Assembly (NCBI RefSeq): GCF_052857255.1
Contig: NC_135498.1
Location: forward strand, 113,771,223 to 113,835,222
Direction of reading: 5' to 3'
Length of the DNA: 64,000 nt
Source: Amblyomma americanum
Taxonomy: Eukaryota > Arthropoda > Arachnida > Ixodida > Ixodidae
Shown here: piece by piece, positions 9,762 to 20,221 of the stretch
Position numbering within the stretch: position 1 is the stretch's first letter
Layout of the letters: the number at the start of each line of letters is the position of its first letter
Program-made: the position numbers and the translations under genes
The notes under the pieces: generated by a model
Told to the model about the DNA's origin: nothing
What the model saw: only the letters and a program-made list of their open reading frames with translations
Databases searched by the model: none

Positions 9762-12086
9762 AGCTTCGGAAAAAGGCGTCCCCTGGCACCGCCAATTAAC
9801 GACTATGTACTAGAGAAAATATAGCTGTTTATCTTCTCATGTTAAGAGTTAATAAAAGCGCTGAAAGAAACACGGAAGAGATCAAAACGCTGATAGGAAC
9901 ACGGGAATATGTTAGATGAGAGAGGCTGAGTAAAATACTATTTGATTTTGAATCTAAAGGCACAAAGAAGGCAGCACCTGCATTTATCCTCCACCTGCTA
10001 ATAGTCTTGAGTTCGGGTTGCTGTTATCGTATTCGCTTTTCTTTAAAGGTGATGGTACATACTTGGTTATGAGGCACGCTGTGATGAGCTCCGTGTTAGG
10101 TTGAGACTACTGAGGTCTGTAAAAGTTCTTTATGGAGAGCTGACAAATATTACACTACGAAATTGACAACCATTCTGAGCGTTTAAAAAAAACCTTCCTT
10201 GCTTGCTTCATTCAAGGTTGCGTAAATATCAATCAACATTGTAAATGCGATACTGGTTGGAAAGCACTTTCTGAGGATGCCGTCAGCTTGAGCATTCGCT
10301 TGATTGAGGCCACGTCGATTCAGCAAAAAGGAAGAATTTCCTGCCATAAGAAGCCTCCTCAAAAAATTATCTTTTTCTGATGTCAGCCGTGGAGATTCAG
10401 AGATAACACGTAACTATACGTGCTCCGCATTCCCTTGCTATCTATGAGGACAAATTTTCACAAAGCAAAGATCACAAACCCCGTCCTTAACCAGCCGTTA
10501 TTATGCCGCATTTATTTGATCCCGTGGCCAAAGCCTTCGTACTGTGCATTTAATTGCGCGAATTGCAGCGAGAGCTTCTGCTTATTCAAGAGGCTGAAGT
10601 CACTGAAGCATCACTTAGGGTGTGTTACGGACTTAACTGTAGAGTAACGAAATTATCAGGACTGCAGGTGAAAGTGAGAAGTGCGCAAGTAACGCACATT
10701 CTTTCGTAAAGCAAATGTTCAGTCGAACGGCAGTTTGAAGATCGATGTGGTGAGCAATATTGTGATCTCACTTAACGTGATTATTCGCGTACAAGGAGGT
10801 GAAATTTGATTCCGTGAAATGGCTCGCGCCCACTAAGCACGACTGTTTGCTCATCAATATAACAACTAGAACTACAGCTGTGCGATGCTTTATATGTGAT
10901 CTTCCATTAGAACTGGACAGCTCAATCGCATCAGTTGGATCCTATAACTTGTCAATTTAGGCAACAGATAGATGAGTAACGAGTGAGCAAACGCCATATA
11001 TAGGTATGTAGGTTTCAAGGCGCCGTTGTAGTAGCATACGTTTAGGCGTAATATTAGCAACAGTTTGTGAAAAAATCAAAATTTTTCAGTGGCCTCACCG
11101 CTTGACAAAACTGTGGTCTATGTCTGAGCACTTGTTTTGGAGAACCTCAGTGTTAATTACGTCGAAAATGAAAATTTCGCGTCTGTGGTGGTGGCTTCTA
11201 TCTGATTAATCTTTAAGCGTGTAACCGTTTTGCGCAGGAGAAAAGAGGCGAGTTAATTTGCAAATTTGTCTATTTTTCTTGCTTAGTTGCTCCTCGCATT
11301 CAAACAGCCAGCGTTACCATCGTTATTTCCGGCTTTATATGCTACCTGTAGTCGGTCTTCAAGGTACTGCGGTTGCATGATTTTTGCAATTATTAAAATC
11401 TCAGGAGTGAATACGTAGAGCGCTCAGAGGACAATTCCCCAACCGAGTGTGTCCCAATATCCAGCACTATATATTCCTCATATTCTGCAATACGTCGGAA
11501 AAGACAGGGGTTGGAGCCGAGCCACAGAGGGCACAAAGATTTCCAGTTGGGTGGCAACCAACCGCACATTGCACCACGCAGCTCTTCATGCACAGTGCGC
11601 AACGTAGCTTTCCGTATCCGCATTGTGCGCAAAAACCCGTTGCGGGCCTTTTTTGTTCCTGCACAAGGTTTACTAAAATGCCTATATTCTGTGTAGTTCC
11701 CCCCAAAGTAACGATCTACCAGCCCAGGTGAAAGGTTGTACTCAAATTTTCTGGTAATCATATGTGAAACACCCTGTAGATCGCTCATATTGCGCACTAA
11801 AGTTTTCATGCTACCGGGGGGTGCGATCCACGAAGGCACAGATTTTCAGTTCGGAGGCAGACAGCCGCAGAGTGCACCACGTGTCTCACCATAAAGCCTG
11901 CAGTACATCGAAACTACAGGAGAAGCTCTGCCAGTAGCACCTCAGCAATACAGATCGAATGCAGATGTCGGGGAAAGCCTTTGCGAACAGTTCGTGTTTC
12001 ACGCGCGTTCACGAAAAACTGTCCGCAACACAAGCAGCTCTTCAAGATAAATATCTTACTGATTGTAGGACATCATTATTCTTTAC

Positions 12087-12368
12087 CTGCTCGCCCAGCG
12101 CAGCCTCGGAAAGCACCTCCGGTCAAGGTGAACGACGTGCGGGAGTTCCTGCGCCGCCAATGACGGCTTCCTTGGATGCGCGTTGCGCGGCCCACAGCAC
12201 CTGGCGCAGATGAAGCGCCTCGCGGAGCTCGTGACGGTTGACGCCAGGACGCGGCGCTGGACGCGCAAAGCGCCTGCCTCCCGAGAAGGCGTCTTGGTCA
12301 GAGCACGTGGACCTCGTGACGGTGCTGGTGTCGGCGGCACTGGCGCCAGCATTCCTTTGTTGAGGCAG
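12087..12368 (-). CDS. Exon-like segment E1 of an uncharacterised repeated-exon family
   Basis: A minus-strand segment of 282 bp between an acceptor-like CACTGTTCTAG (above 12368) and a donor CAG|GTAAAG (GT at 12086-12085). Read from the acceptor it gives LPQQRNAGAS..., then CSDQDAFSGGRRFARPAPRP and HELREALHLRQVLWAAQRAS. This aligns almost residue for residue with E2 at 28936-28674. A stop occurs after about 80 codons, because a 19-bp difference from E2 shifts the frame before the donor; this copy may be broken or the boundary may differ. Function is unknown. Other members are at 17.1, 28.7, 36.3, 40.1, 55.6 and 60.7 kb. Confidence 0.4.
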
Positions 12369-12729
12369 CTAGAACAGTGAAGTAAAAAGGGGGAGCTCAA
12401 TAAACGTATAAAGACAAGAAACGTCGGTTTCGGACTAGACAAGGGCAGAAAGAGTGTTTTGCAAGTTTTCCCCATGTTCTCCTGAATTAGGCTTCAGGTC
12501 GAATCAGGACTAGTTAACGAAGGTGGAGTTTGAATACAGAGCTTATGCGTTGTGCCGGAGATAAATACGCTGCTGCGTCCCAGCGCGCGTATAGAAAAGG
12601 GTGGTGATGATGGTTGTGAAATGTTATGGTGCCGGACAATCTCAGACAAAAGAGCGCCACAAACAAGGTGTTTTCGTCTGCTCAAGTTGGGGTCCAAAAC
12701 CAATTCCCGTAGCAATTCACCCTCCCCCC

Positions 12730-12880
12730 CCCCCCCCCCTAAAAAAAAGACAGAGCTCCAGGACAACGAAAAGATTGTGCCTATTGTATCAACAGTGGGT
12801 TCCCGCGGCACTGGGGATCGAACGCCGCAACCGCCGCATGCGAGACGGATGCTCAAAGCACTAGGCCACCGTTACGGTAT
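12730..12880 (-). mobile_element. tRNA-Ala-like SINE with poly-C/A tail
   Basis: The minus strand starts with a tRNA-like head (TGGCCTAGTGCTTTGAGC box A region, GCATCCGTCTCGCATGC anticodon arm, GTTCGATCCCC box B). A short body and a long G/C homopolymer then an A run follow (plus strand 12725-12750). The head resembles the one at the 5' end of the RTE element at 46.5 kb. Confidence 0.6.
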
Positions 12881-13057
12881 GGTTTAGGAAAGAAAAATGC
12901 TGGCAAACTCTATTGATACTTAATTGTTCAGAGGCTGAAGAAATTGTATCAATTTTGCGCACAAATTACCCTCTTAATTATACCACACATTGCGTTGTGA
13001 GGGGCTTCAGATTAATCTCGACCGGTAGGAAAGGAAACATTATAGCAACAAATCTCT

Positions 13058-13294
13058 GTCGCCGCCGCGACGGCATAGTTGTTCTGTTGCTCGGCTCTTG
13101 ACTCGAAAGACGCGGTTTCGAACGCGGCCGCTGCGGTCGCATTTCGGTGGAGGCGAAATGCTCGTGGTCCGTGTACCGTGCGATTTCAGTGCACAACAAA
13201 GACACCCAGGTGGCCGAAGTTATCCGGAGCCCTCCACTACAGCGTCCCTTATAGCCTGAGTCACATTGCGACGTTAAAATTCATAAAAGATTGA
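13058..13294 (+). mobile_element. SINE-B (tRNA-headed, GACGTTAAA-ended)
   Basis: The plus strand has a degenerate tRNA-like head with GACTCGAAAGACGCGG and GTTTCGAACGC, a TGCGATTTCAGTGCAC core, CCCAGGTGGCCGAAG, and an end with AGCCTGAGTCAC and GACGTTAAA. Head and core resemble Ruka but the 3' half differs, so this is a sister family. Confidence 0.7.
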
Positions 13295-13500
13295 TGGTTT
13301 AGGGGGTTTACCTTCCCAAAGCGGCTAAGGCTACCAGGTGCGCCGTAGGGAAGGGCTACGAAAGTTTCGACCACTGACGTCGCACAATACACGGGCCTCT
13401 AGAATTTGGGCTCCATCGCCATTTGACCAACGCGGCCGGGATCGAACTCGCGTCTTTCGGGTCAGCAGCCAAGCACCTTAACCATTGAGGCTCGGCGTCG
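13295..13500 (-). mobile_element. SINE-B, inverted tail-to-tail with 13058-13294
   Basis: The minus strand repeats the same family: GGTTTACC end, GCCTTAGCCGCTTTGGG, GTCGAAACTTTCG, then GCCGCGTTGG head with box B TTCGATCCC. The two copies meet end to end and form a large imperfect inverted repeat. Confidence 0.7.
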
Positions 13501-13524
13501 GCTAAACCCTATTAAAATAAACAT

Positions 13525-13990
13525 TTGCTGCGGTTTAACTACGGCTGAACGTGATTTGAGAGCGAAAGCTGTGGTGTATCGGACAAAAAGTATGGTGGAG
13601 CTGCAATAAAAAAAAACTTAAATCAATAAGCTCCTGCCTGTGCCACTACGTATAAGAGGCTTGGCAGCAGACGCGGCTTGGCATCTGTAACATTGTGTGC
13701 GTTCCGCACACTGGATAGGTGGCGAGCATACCCTACGACCCTGGTAGGTGGCAGTTAATGGTTTATCGCGAGATCTGCGCACCCAATGAACGCTGCGGCC
13801 TATTTTACCGCCCTCAACCGGTGAATCGAAAGGTCCAACGTCAAGGTCAAAGGTCAAGTGGCCCAACACAATCATGGACCATATATGTAAGGCCTAATGC
13901 CACACGACCTCTGGCTCACAGAAAGTCAATCGGGAGCGCACGGCCAAATCGGCTTTAACTAGCGTAGTGAAGATTTACTCCAAAATTTAT
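13525..13990 (+). mobile_element. GCGAAAGC-type foldback repeat, interrupted copy
   Basis: Starts with a TGCGGTTTAACTACGGCTGAAC end and GAGAGCGAAAGCTGTGGTGTATCGG. After an A-rich interruption at 13600-13675 it continues with AGACGCGGCTTGGC.TCTGTAAC and GGTTTATCGCGAGA, ending near GTGAAGATTTACTCC. The same order is seen in the cleaner copy at 39431-39780. No transposase is present. Confidence 0.55.
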
Positions 13991-14040
13991 CTGTCTCCTG
14001 AAACAAGGGAGCGATAAAATTGGCTGTGGTTTAGCTCCGG

Positions 14041-14292
14041 TTAACCCTTGTTGAATTGCGAAAGCTTCGTTTCCTCGGCATGTTGGCTACGCAGCTTCTT
14101 ATTCCGACGCTCTCGAGAATTCAAACCGGTCTTTTGCGCAGTTGAAGAGTCACTCCGGGACGTGGCACGGCTTTTAGCCACATCTTCGTTACGACGCTTC
14201 ACGAGTCGTGCGGCGCGTTCTTCTGGCGTCTCATGAGCGCGTTGTCTCTTCCTCGCTTCGTTCTGTAGTTGCGTCTCTTTCGCGCTCTCCAT
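14041..14292 (-). CDS. STPR-repeat-like protein, 83 aa, at the end of a transposable element
   Basis: A minus-strand ATG frame (MESAKETQLQ) with a basic repeat RKRQRAHETPEERAARLVKRR, close to the STPR 23-residue peptide repeat, then a Ser/Thr-rich stretch and a Lys/Arg-rich C-terminus ending SQFNKG. Its stop lies within a GGTTAACCC terminal block, and the outer GTGGTTTAGCTCCGGTTAA matches the left end of the elements at 7.3 and 31.2 kb. The frame is open for about 16 more codons upstream without an ATG. It is probably the C-terminal part of a repetitive-element protein; whether it is made is unknown. Confidence 0.45.
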   Translation of the reverse strand: MESAKETQLQNEARKRQRAHETPEERAARLVKRRNEDVAKSRATSRSDSSTAQKTGLNSRERRNKKLRSQHAEETKLSQFNKG

Positions 14293-14342
14293 AACGGCTA
14301 CTATACACTGACTGACTGATGTTGCTGCGAGGAAGTACAAAA

Positions 14343-15069
14343 AGGAAAGAGCATGGGCCTGCCTACTGGCTCAAGCCGAGCCACAGTCGCTGCCACGTGC
14401 TGAAAGTGGGAGACTTAAAGGATAGGAGGGAAATATAGATAGGAAAGGCGCGGCGCGATAATAGGCCCATAGGCCCCGGGCCGATCCCGGAGGCAGTGTA
14501 ATACCGGGCCAACCCATGCCAGAGTGCGTCTAGCACTCCGCCATATTCCAAAAATATGTTTGATATCTTGGGCCCAACGACCAGCAGCAGATATTAAATC
14601 AGGTATCTACAATACACTGAGTTCAAGCGCATATTTATATAGAAGCCGCGAGGCGACACCTTTTCTCACTCTACCACAGCGGAGCACATCTGCTGGAGCG
14701 AGCGGCGACGGTGGCGCCATCTGTTGGAGCGCGCCAGCGGTGTTGCTAGGCAACGGCTTCTGAAGGTCGTTCTTCGGCCCCCGCATACCGCGTTCGGCTG
14801 AAGTGCGCGACGAGCCGAAGTGGCTGGTTGGCTGGCGTCGTAAAGCTGTTGCTTTAATAACGCGGCACTCACCGTGCTCTACGAAGCTATAAGGTTAGAG
14901 AGCCGGGTTAGTTGGTTCTGGGCATAGTTATGAGACATCATGCCAGCATGCAGAAAAACGCGGACAAAGAGAGTAGACACCACGGACGTCGGACTTAAAG
15001 AGGGTTATGCCACAAAACAGGCTTTTTTATGCGCAAAAGTTTACTAGTGACCCCTGGGGCTGAAGTATT
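14343..15069. other. No gene recognised
   Basis: A CG-rich stretch around 14640-14880 with direct repeats of GGAGCG and ATCTG.TGGAGCG (about 14681 and 14715) suggests repeat-derived or promoter-like DNA. I see no defensible frame. Confidence 0.35.
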
Positions 15070-15345
15070 TCCGCGACCACGGAGATGAGTGGTTAGAGCG
15101 CTCGGCTACTGATACGGTGTACCCGGTTTCGAACACGACCGCGGCGGCAGCGTTTCGATGGAGGCGAAACGCAAAGCGCCCGTGTGCTGTGCGATGGCAG
15201 TGCTCGTTAAAGATCCCCAGGTGGTCGAAATTATTCCGGAGCCCTCCACTGCGTGACCTCTTTCTCCTTTTCTTCTCTCACTCCCTCCTTTATCCGTTCC
15301 CTTACGGCGCGGTCGGCCTAAATTTCAGACTGATACTGTGACATT
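15070..15345 (+). mobile_element. Ruka SINE
   Basis: Plus-strand copy with a degenerate head (GTGGTTAGAGCGCTCGGCTAC, GTTTCGAACACG box B), GCGGCGGCAGCGTTTCG, GATCCCCAGGTGGTCG, CCCTCCTTTATCC and a shortened 3' end. The 3' tail is eroded. Confidence 0.85.
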
Positions 15346-17129
15346 TACTTTCTTCAATAAAAGAAAAACAGTTTCCATGATTTCGGTTAGAAGTGCTTTG
15401 GCACTAAAAGTAGCCGCAATAGCGGTGTGGCTGAACGCCCGCCTGCGAAGGCCGCAATAGAAGGAATGCGACGGCCAGTGACAGTCGGATCACACGGCCA
15501 TGCCTAGAGCCTCCTCGAGGGCGTTGACTCCTACGGGCTGTCGGCAAAATTAACGCGACAACATGCAATTCATACTTGCAGAACGTCAAAAAAAACCACG
15601 AACGCCGCAATTTTCGTTATGGCCGGTGCAAGGCAATTCGACGCTCTGGATCCGTGACTTTCGAGTATTCCTGGCAAGAGACCGAGTGGTGAACTGTCGA
15701 TATTTTTTACTGATACTAAAGAAAGATATAGTTATGAGCTTTCATTTGAAGTGGTATAGATGGCCTAGCTGGGCTGTTCGGTGCATCTGCATACTTTAAA
15801 GTGTGGGCACTGCGATAACGGATGCGGACTACAAAAGAGGGTAGTGGACAGAAATTTTAAGATTTTTGATGTCTAGAAGTAATTACGTCTGCGAGTTGTA
15901 AACGATTAATGAAGGACTTGGGCAGAGCACTGAAGGAATTCGAGAAGGAATTCGGGAAGAGAAGGATTTCAATCCTCGTTTATTAGGAAGTTCAAACTTC
16001 CTGAGAGTTATACTCCTGGCTGCAATTACATATTTGGAGATGTGCGCAGCAAATACCACTTTGATTATTTTAACGTGCCCTCCAGAGCTGCCAATTTCGG
16101 CTTCATAGCACGCTGACCAAATCCCAGTGCCGAGGAGCGCACGCAGTTCGCCACACACCTTGAACCCACACATATCTACAACAAAATGACATCTGTCTGT
16201 TATGCATGAATACAGAAAATTTATGAAGAAGGCTCCAATGAATCCTCGGTAGGGTGCGGCACGGTATAGTATAATATAATACGATGTGGGATGGTCTGTG
16301 AGGCCTTGCAGCCCAGAGCTACGCATACGCTGTTTTGATGGTTCTGTACTAATTTGCGCAACCTGGCGTTATTTACCTTGCCGTGGCTCCGCATAGCACA
16401 CGGGCGTCTTTGCATTTAGCCGATATCGAAATTTGGCTTCCGTCGCCGGGAATCCCTTCAGCATACTCGAGCGCATCACGGAACGCCACACCTCTATGCT
16501 ACCGCGGCGGGTGTTAAATATCGTCGGAACAAGCAGAAAAATCTTTTAATGTGTTCACGCTGCAACATAGAACCGTTTGCATTAAAATGCAGACATGAAT
16601 TATTGGATTTTAGTTAACCAGCTGAAAGCAAAAGCTGATGGCATTAACGAGAGGGAAGCCTGGAGCGGCAAGCACATTCTGACATTACACACGCAACTTT
16701 CAGGTTGGCGTCTCACACGCCCGTTTTGGCGCCTATAGGCTCATGCCCACACTGAGACATAGGTGTAAGGTGTCCGGTTCGATCACATTGCCGGCACACT
16801 TCACGGACTCCAGGGCTCGCTTGCAGGAAGAAAATAGTATAGTTTCCCGTGTTGTCTTAACACAGTGTAAACCCTCCGTTGGTTTTGATGAAAGGAAAGG
16901 CACATGAGCGGCTCCCTGGGTCAATGGACACGTCAGGCTTTGAGGTACTTGCCAGTGGTATCCACCTAGAAAAACTGCCTACGCGTCACACCGCTGCGTT
17001 GTTCCCCCTTAATTGCTTCTACTAAATGGACTGCACAAAAACTCTTACCAGTTTCTCGGTAGAAAATGCGCGCAACACTAGAGGCATTTCTAAGAACCTC
17101 GTACACTAAGCATGCGACGCGTTCCTTAC
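15346..17129. other. No recognisable gene or repeat
   Basis: Short frames only and no sequence matching other parts of the window. The most open frame (minus, about 15883-16326) has no motif and no splice context I can defend. Confidence 0.4.
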
Positions 17130-17453
17130 CTGAAAGCGCCCATGTAACTCGGACAACTGCAGGTGCGAAGCCCTCGTGGTGTCCTCGGAATCCCCATAGG
17201 ACGCTCCCAGAGGTGCGTGCTGCGGAGGCTGCCCCATCTCGCTGAGTTGCGTCCTCTCAAGGACATTCAGGCGCTGGAAGCCCGGGCGCTGCTCCCGCTG
17301 TGCGAAGCGTGTGCCGGCCCCGGAGGTTTCCATGTCGGAGCTCCAGGTACTCGTCGTTGTTTCGCAGCTGCGTAAAGGGCTCCCACCGTCCTCGGTGCTG
17401 AACGCTGGCATGACCCGGTGCGCTCGAGTGCGCTTCCACCTGAGCCCGAGCAC
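17130..17453 (-). CDS. Exon-like segment E3 of the repeated-exon family
   Basis: A minus-strand frame ending at a consensus donor, TTTCAG|GTAAGG (GT at 17129-17128). It contains TSTWSSDMETSGAGTRFAQ, EQRPGFQRLNVLERTQLSEM and a C-terminal SHLQLSELHGRFQ. The RPGFQRLN core is shared with E5 (40.1 kb) and E6 (55.6 kb). The upstream boundary is uncertain; the frame is open to 17453. No known domain; the composition (polar, Arg/Gln/Glu) suggests a helical or disordered region. It does not lie inside unit A or B. Confidence 0.42.
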
Positions 17454-17589
17454 GGTAGGGTTGCCTCGGAAGCCTAAAGAGCGGTTGCCCTCGTTCGATG
17501 TACTTCAGCAGCGTTTCTGCTGCTCGCAGCGTCCGATGGCGCATGTGCCACGTGCCACGTTCGGAATACCTCGTGCTGCGTCGGGCGTG

Positions 17590-17621
17590 AAGGTGCTGCT
17601 GCTGCTGCTGATGATGATGTC
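17590..17621. repeat. (CTG)n(ATG)n short microsatellite
   Basis: A run of GCT/CTG then GATGAT triplets adjoining a CTCAGGCTTAA block. The same (ATG)n plus GGCTTAATGGC association occurs on the minus strand at 3263-3294 and 18532-18556, so it is part of a dispersed repeat. Confidence 0.8.
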
Positions 17622-17627
17622 CTCAGG

Positions 17628-17669
17628 CTTAATCACTGATCTCCACCTAGTGGAGATCAGTGGTCTTAA
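17628..17669. mobile_element. 32-bp perfect hairpin flanked by CTTAA duplication
   Basis: CTTAA at 17628-17632 and 17665-17669 flank a 32-bp insert with two 13-bp perfect arms (CACTGATCTCCAC / GTGGAGATCAGTG) around a 3-nt loop. Related repeats in the window read GGCTTAATGGC without the insert, so the empty site is known. A TTAA-type duplication is characteristic of piggyBac superfamily transposition. Confidence 0.6.
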
Positions 17670-17711
17670 TGGCGCATACCTGCTGTGGGGAATTGTTGTT
17701 GTAGGCAAAAC

Positions 17712-17930
17712 GATAAGGCGCGCGTGTGCTTTGCGATATTAGTGCACGTTAAAGATCCCCAGGTGGTCGAAATTATTCCGGAGCCCTCCACTACGGCACC
17801 TCTTTTTTCCTCTCTTCTTTCACTCCCTCCTTTATCCCTTCCCTTACGGCACGGTTCAGATGTCGACCGAGTAGTGAGACAGATTGAACGCCATTTCCTT
17901 TCCACTAAAAACAATTATATCATTATTGTT
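17712..17930 (+). mobile_element. Ruka SINE, headless
   Basis: Plus-strand Ruka from GGCAAAACGATAAGGCGC through GATCCCCAGGTGGTCG and CCTTTATCCCTTCCC to GCCATTTCCTTTCC and an A/T tail. The tRNA head is missing. It lies at the left edge of unit B; unit A has a rearranged Ruka pair at its left edge. Confidence 0.85.
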
Positions 17931-18556
17931 GTTACTGACTATAGCACACTTTAAACAATTCCAACGTCTTCATTACGTGAGCAATTAGCGGCTCTTGGCT
18001 GAAGCGGATTTTCAAACCCTCGCGTTTACTTGGAGTGAGCGAATGTGCACTCAAAGGCAATGTGAGGTGTCCACGATCTCATTGCGCTGCAGAATACCGC
18101 AACTTATTCTTCGTTTACGTCTATCGGGATTCTCTCTGACCAAATTCTGAGTCTTGTAGTTAAACTGAGTTCATAGATCACTTTATGCCGTTTTTAGCCG
18201 GCGGTTCCCTTCTTTCCGTAGAATTTACTTGGAGGTACCCCTAGCTCGATTAGGACTTCATCTGTCTATTCCCATCCCCCTCCCCGACGGGGCTAGCGCC
18301 AGGGAATAAGCCCCGAAATCAGTGTGCGGTTATATTCGCGACTATATAATTGCTTCAGGTAGATTTCTCTGCTATGATAACAGTTCATTGCTTTTTAATT
18401 CCCGTTTTATTTTTCTATTTTTTATACAAATCCCAGTCTAGAACACAAAGTTATTCAATTACTCCACTTCTTGCCCATGAGTGCGTTTCTATCAGCAATG
18501 CAAGCTGGCCAATGCCCCGACGTGAGTATGTGCCATTAAGCCTGAAGTCATCATCC

Positions 18557-18720
18557 TCAATAATTTCGACCACTTGGAGAGATTTAACTCGCACGGACAT
18601 CGAACAGCACAAGCGCGCCTTTTGAGCTTCGCCTCCATCAAAAACCACTGCGGTCGGGTTCGAACACGGGTACTCCGGCTCAGTAGACGAGCGACTTAAC
18701 CAGTGAGCCACCGCAGCGGG
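18557..18720 (-). mobile_element. Ruka-type SINE in unit B
   Basis: Counterpart of 3295-3376 but longer: minus head GGTGGCTCACTGG, GGGTTCGAACCC-type box B with one change, TTTTTGATGGAGGCG and AAATTATT. Unit A has lost the middle by deletion. Confidence 0.75.
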
Positions 18721-19945
18721 TGAGTCAACGATAGAAATCTTAATGGAATGAAATGAGGAATCTCCCCGTCCAGTTCTTTCCAACTTCTTAAATGAATGAT
18801 TGGTCGTCCGGGAAGAGCAACTTGGGCCGCGTAAGGCCCTCCGCTGGTAGCACCTGCCATAGCAGTACAGTCGCACATCGCTTAACCGCTGCGACACTGC
18901 GCCGGGAGGGGCATGAGGGCTTCCAGAGCTCTATGAGTGTAAAGTCGAGAACTACATTCTGCATATATGGGAATAAACCCATTACGCTATTATGTATTAC
19001 CAAATTGATCAATTCCGTTCCCATTGCCAGTCGAAATCACACCTACCTTCTGGAATAAACAGAACAGCTTTGGATTTAATAAATTAAGAATATGATTTTC
19101 CTTTATATATATACTAAAGCGTGGTGGAGAAAATATCACTGTAGCTTTTGATAAAACGGTTTAAGGGCTGTCGAAAAGTTTCCAATTAAGTTCTTGTTCT
19201 TGATTTGGCGACCGTTTTATATAGTATTTATTTCAATACGAGGGCATGCAATGTCATGGCACTTCATCAGTGCGAGCAGGAAATGGAAGGTCAACACATT
19301 GCCGTCGTGAGCTTGCCCTGAGCAAATTGTGGAGGCGCAGATGAAACGAATCGAAATGAAGTGATGATAACGGCGAAGATGTAAGATCAGGATTCTTGTG
19401 CGGACAAGAATCTTGAGACCCACGATGCAAGAGGCGCATGGCTGGCGCTGCACTCCTGCGAATGTGCAGCATAACAAAATGCGTTAACTAGCCCCGAAAA
19501 ACGAAAATTAAGCTATAGGTGAAATATCTTACGATGCGTTAATGTGTAAGCGCCCAGAAAGCTCGCCTATGAGGCTGCATCTTGTGGAAAATTAGTCATA
19601 TCAGACCTTCCTAAAGCCCCCTTCAATCTACGCCGAAGGCAGTTTTATTGGGCTGCTTATCACAAATCCTGCGTTTTTGTAAAGATGTGAAAATGCCAAA
19701 CGCTCAAGCAAACGCTAGTTCTAATATTGCGCAAATGTGAGAGCTCATGAAATACAATAGCGGTTAAGAACGACTCAAGTGAGTGAAACTGGATTGTTTG
19801 AGGATTTGCGAAAGTCGAAAAGACGTATTCTGCGGAAAAGACCAGCTTTAAACAATGGACAGTATAAACGTAGCGGAGACGTAATATTGTAGACGTACAC
19901 GGGTTCCGGTAAGCCGGTATATGTCTACGCTAATACGTCTCCGGT

Positions 19946-20221
19946 ATGCTTAATGTATCTAATAAGTCGAATTGCCACAACTTGCCTTTAGGCACATGTC
20001 ACGAAAGGCCTAGGCATGTGGGTCGATACCTGTTAGTCGTGCGTGTGGTGTCGTGTTGTCTGTTAGAAGCACGTGGAAGTTCAGAGCAGGCACCTATCTT
20101 CGTTTCTTGTTTCTTCTTTGAAATTATGGAAAGATGTTTAGCAGCGAAGGGTTTACCGTATTTTTTAATGCACAAATTAGAAACAGTATACTTGTTCGGT
20201 TGCTTTCAAACATTATTTTAA
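19946..20221 (+). CDS. Candidate small ORF, unit B copy
   Basis: A 91-residue frame matching the one at 4642-4935 over most of its length (SNCHNLPLGTCH, GSSEQAPIFVSCFFFEIME). The three-base indels that keep it open are the main argument for coding. No domain, targeting signal or splice site is evident, and the C-terminal ends differ. Function unknown. Confidence 0.22.
   Translation: MLNVSNKSNCHNLPLGTCHERPRHVGRYLLVVRVVSCCLLEARGSSEQAPIFVSCFFFEIMERCLAAKGLPYFLMHKLETVYLFGCFQTLF

Larger units (their letters stand above)
2726..12700. other. Segmental duplication unit A
   Basis: Aligns by eye, in order and orientation, with 18000-29250. Anchors are 2731/18004, 4506/19811, 6130/20608, 7050/21595, 8470/24645, 9200/26218, 11400/27985, 12180/28745 and 12600/29165. 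Much of it is anonymous sequence with no frame I can defend. Insertions private to this copy are annotated separately. The stretches 5763-7239 and 8457-12086 hold no recognisable gene apart from the block at 9426. Confidence 0.8.

Noticed and set aside
11393..11839. A 148-codon minus frame in unit A
   Set aside because: The homologous sequence in unit B (about 27980-28370) is broken by frame changes, so the frame is not conserved.
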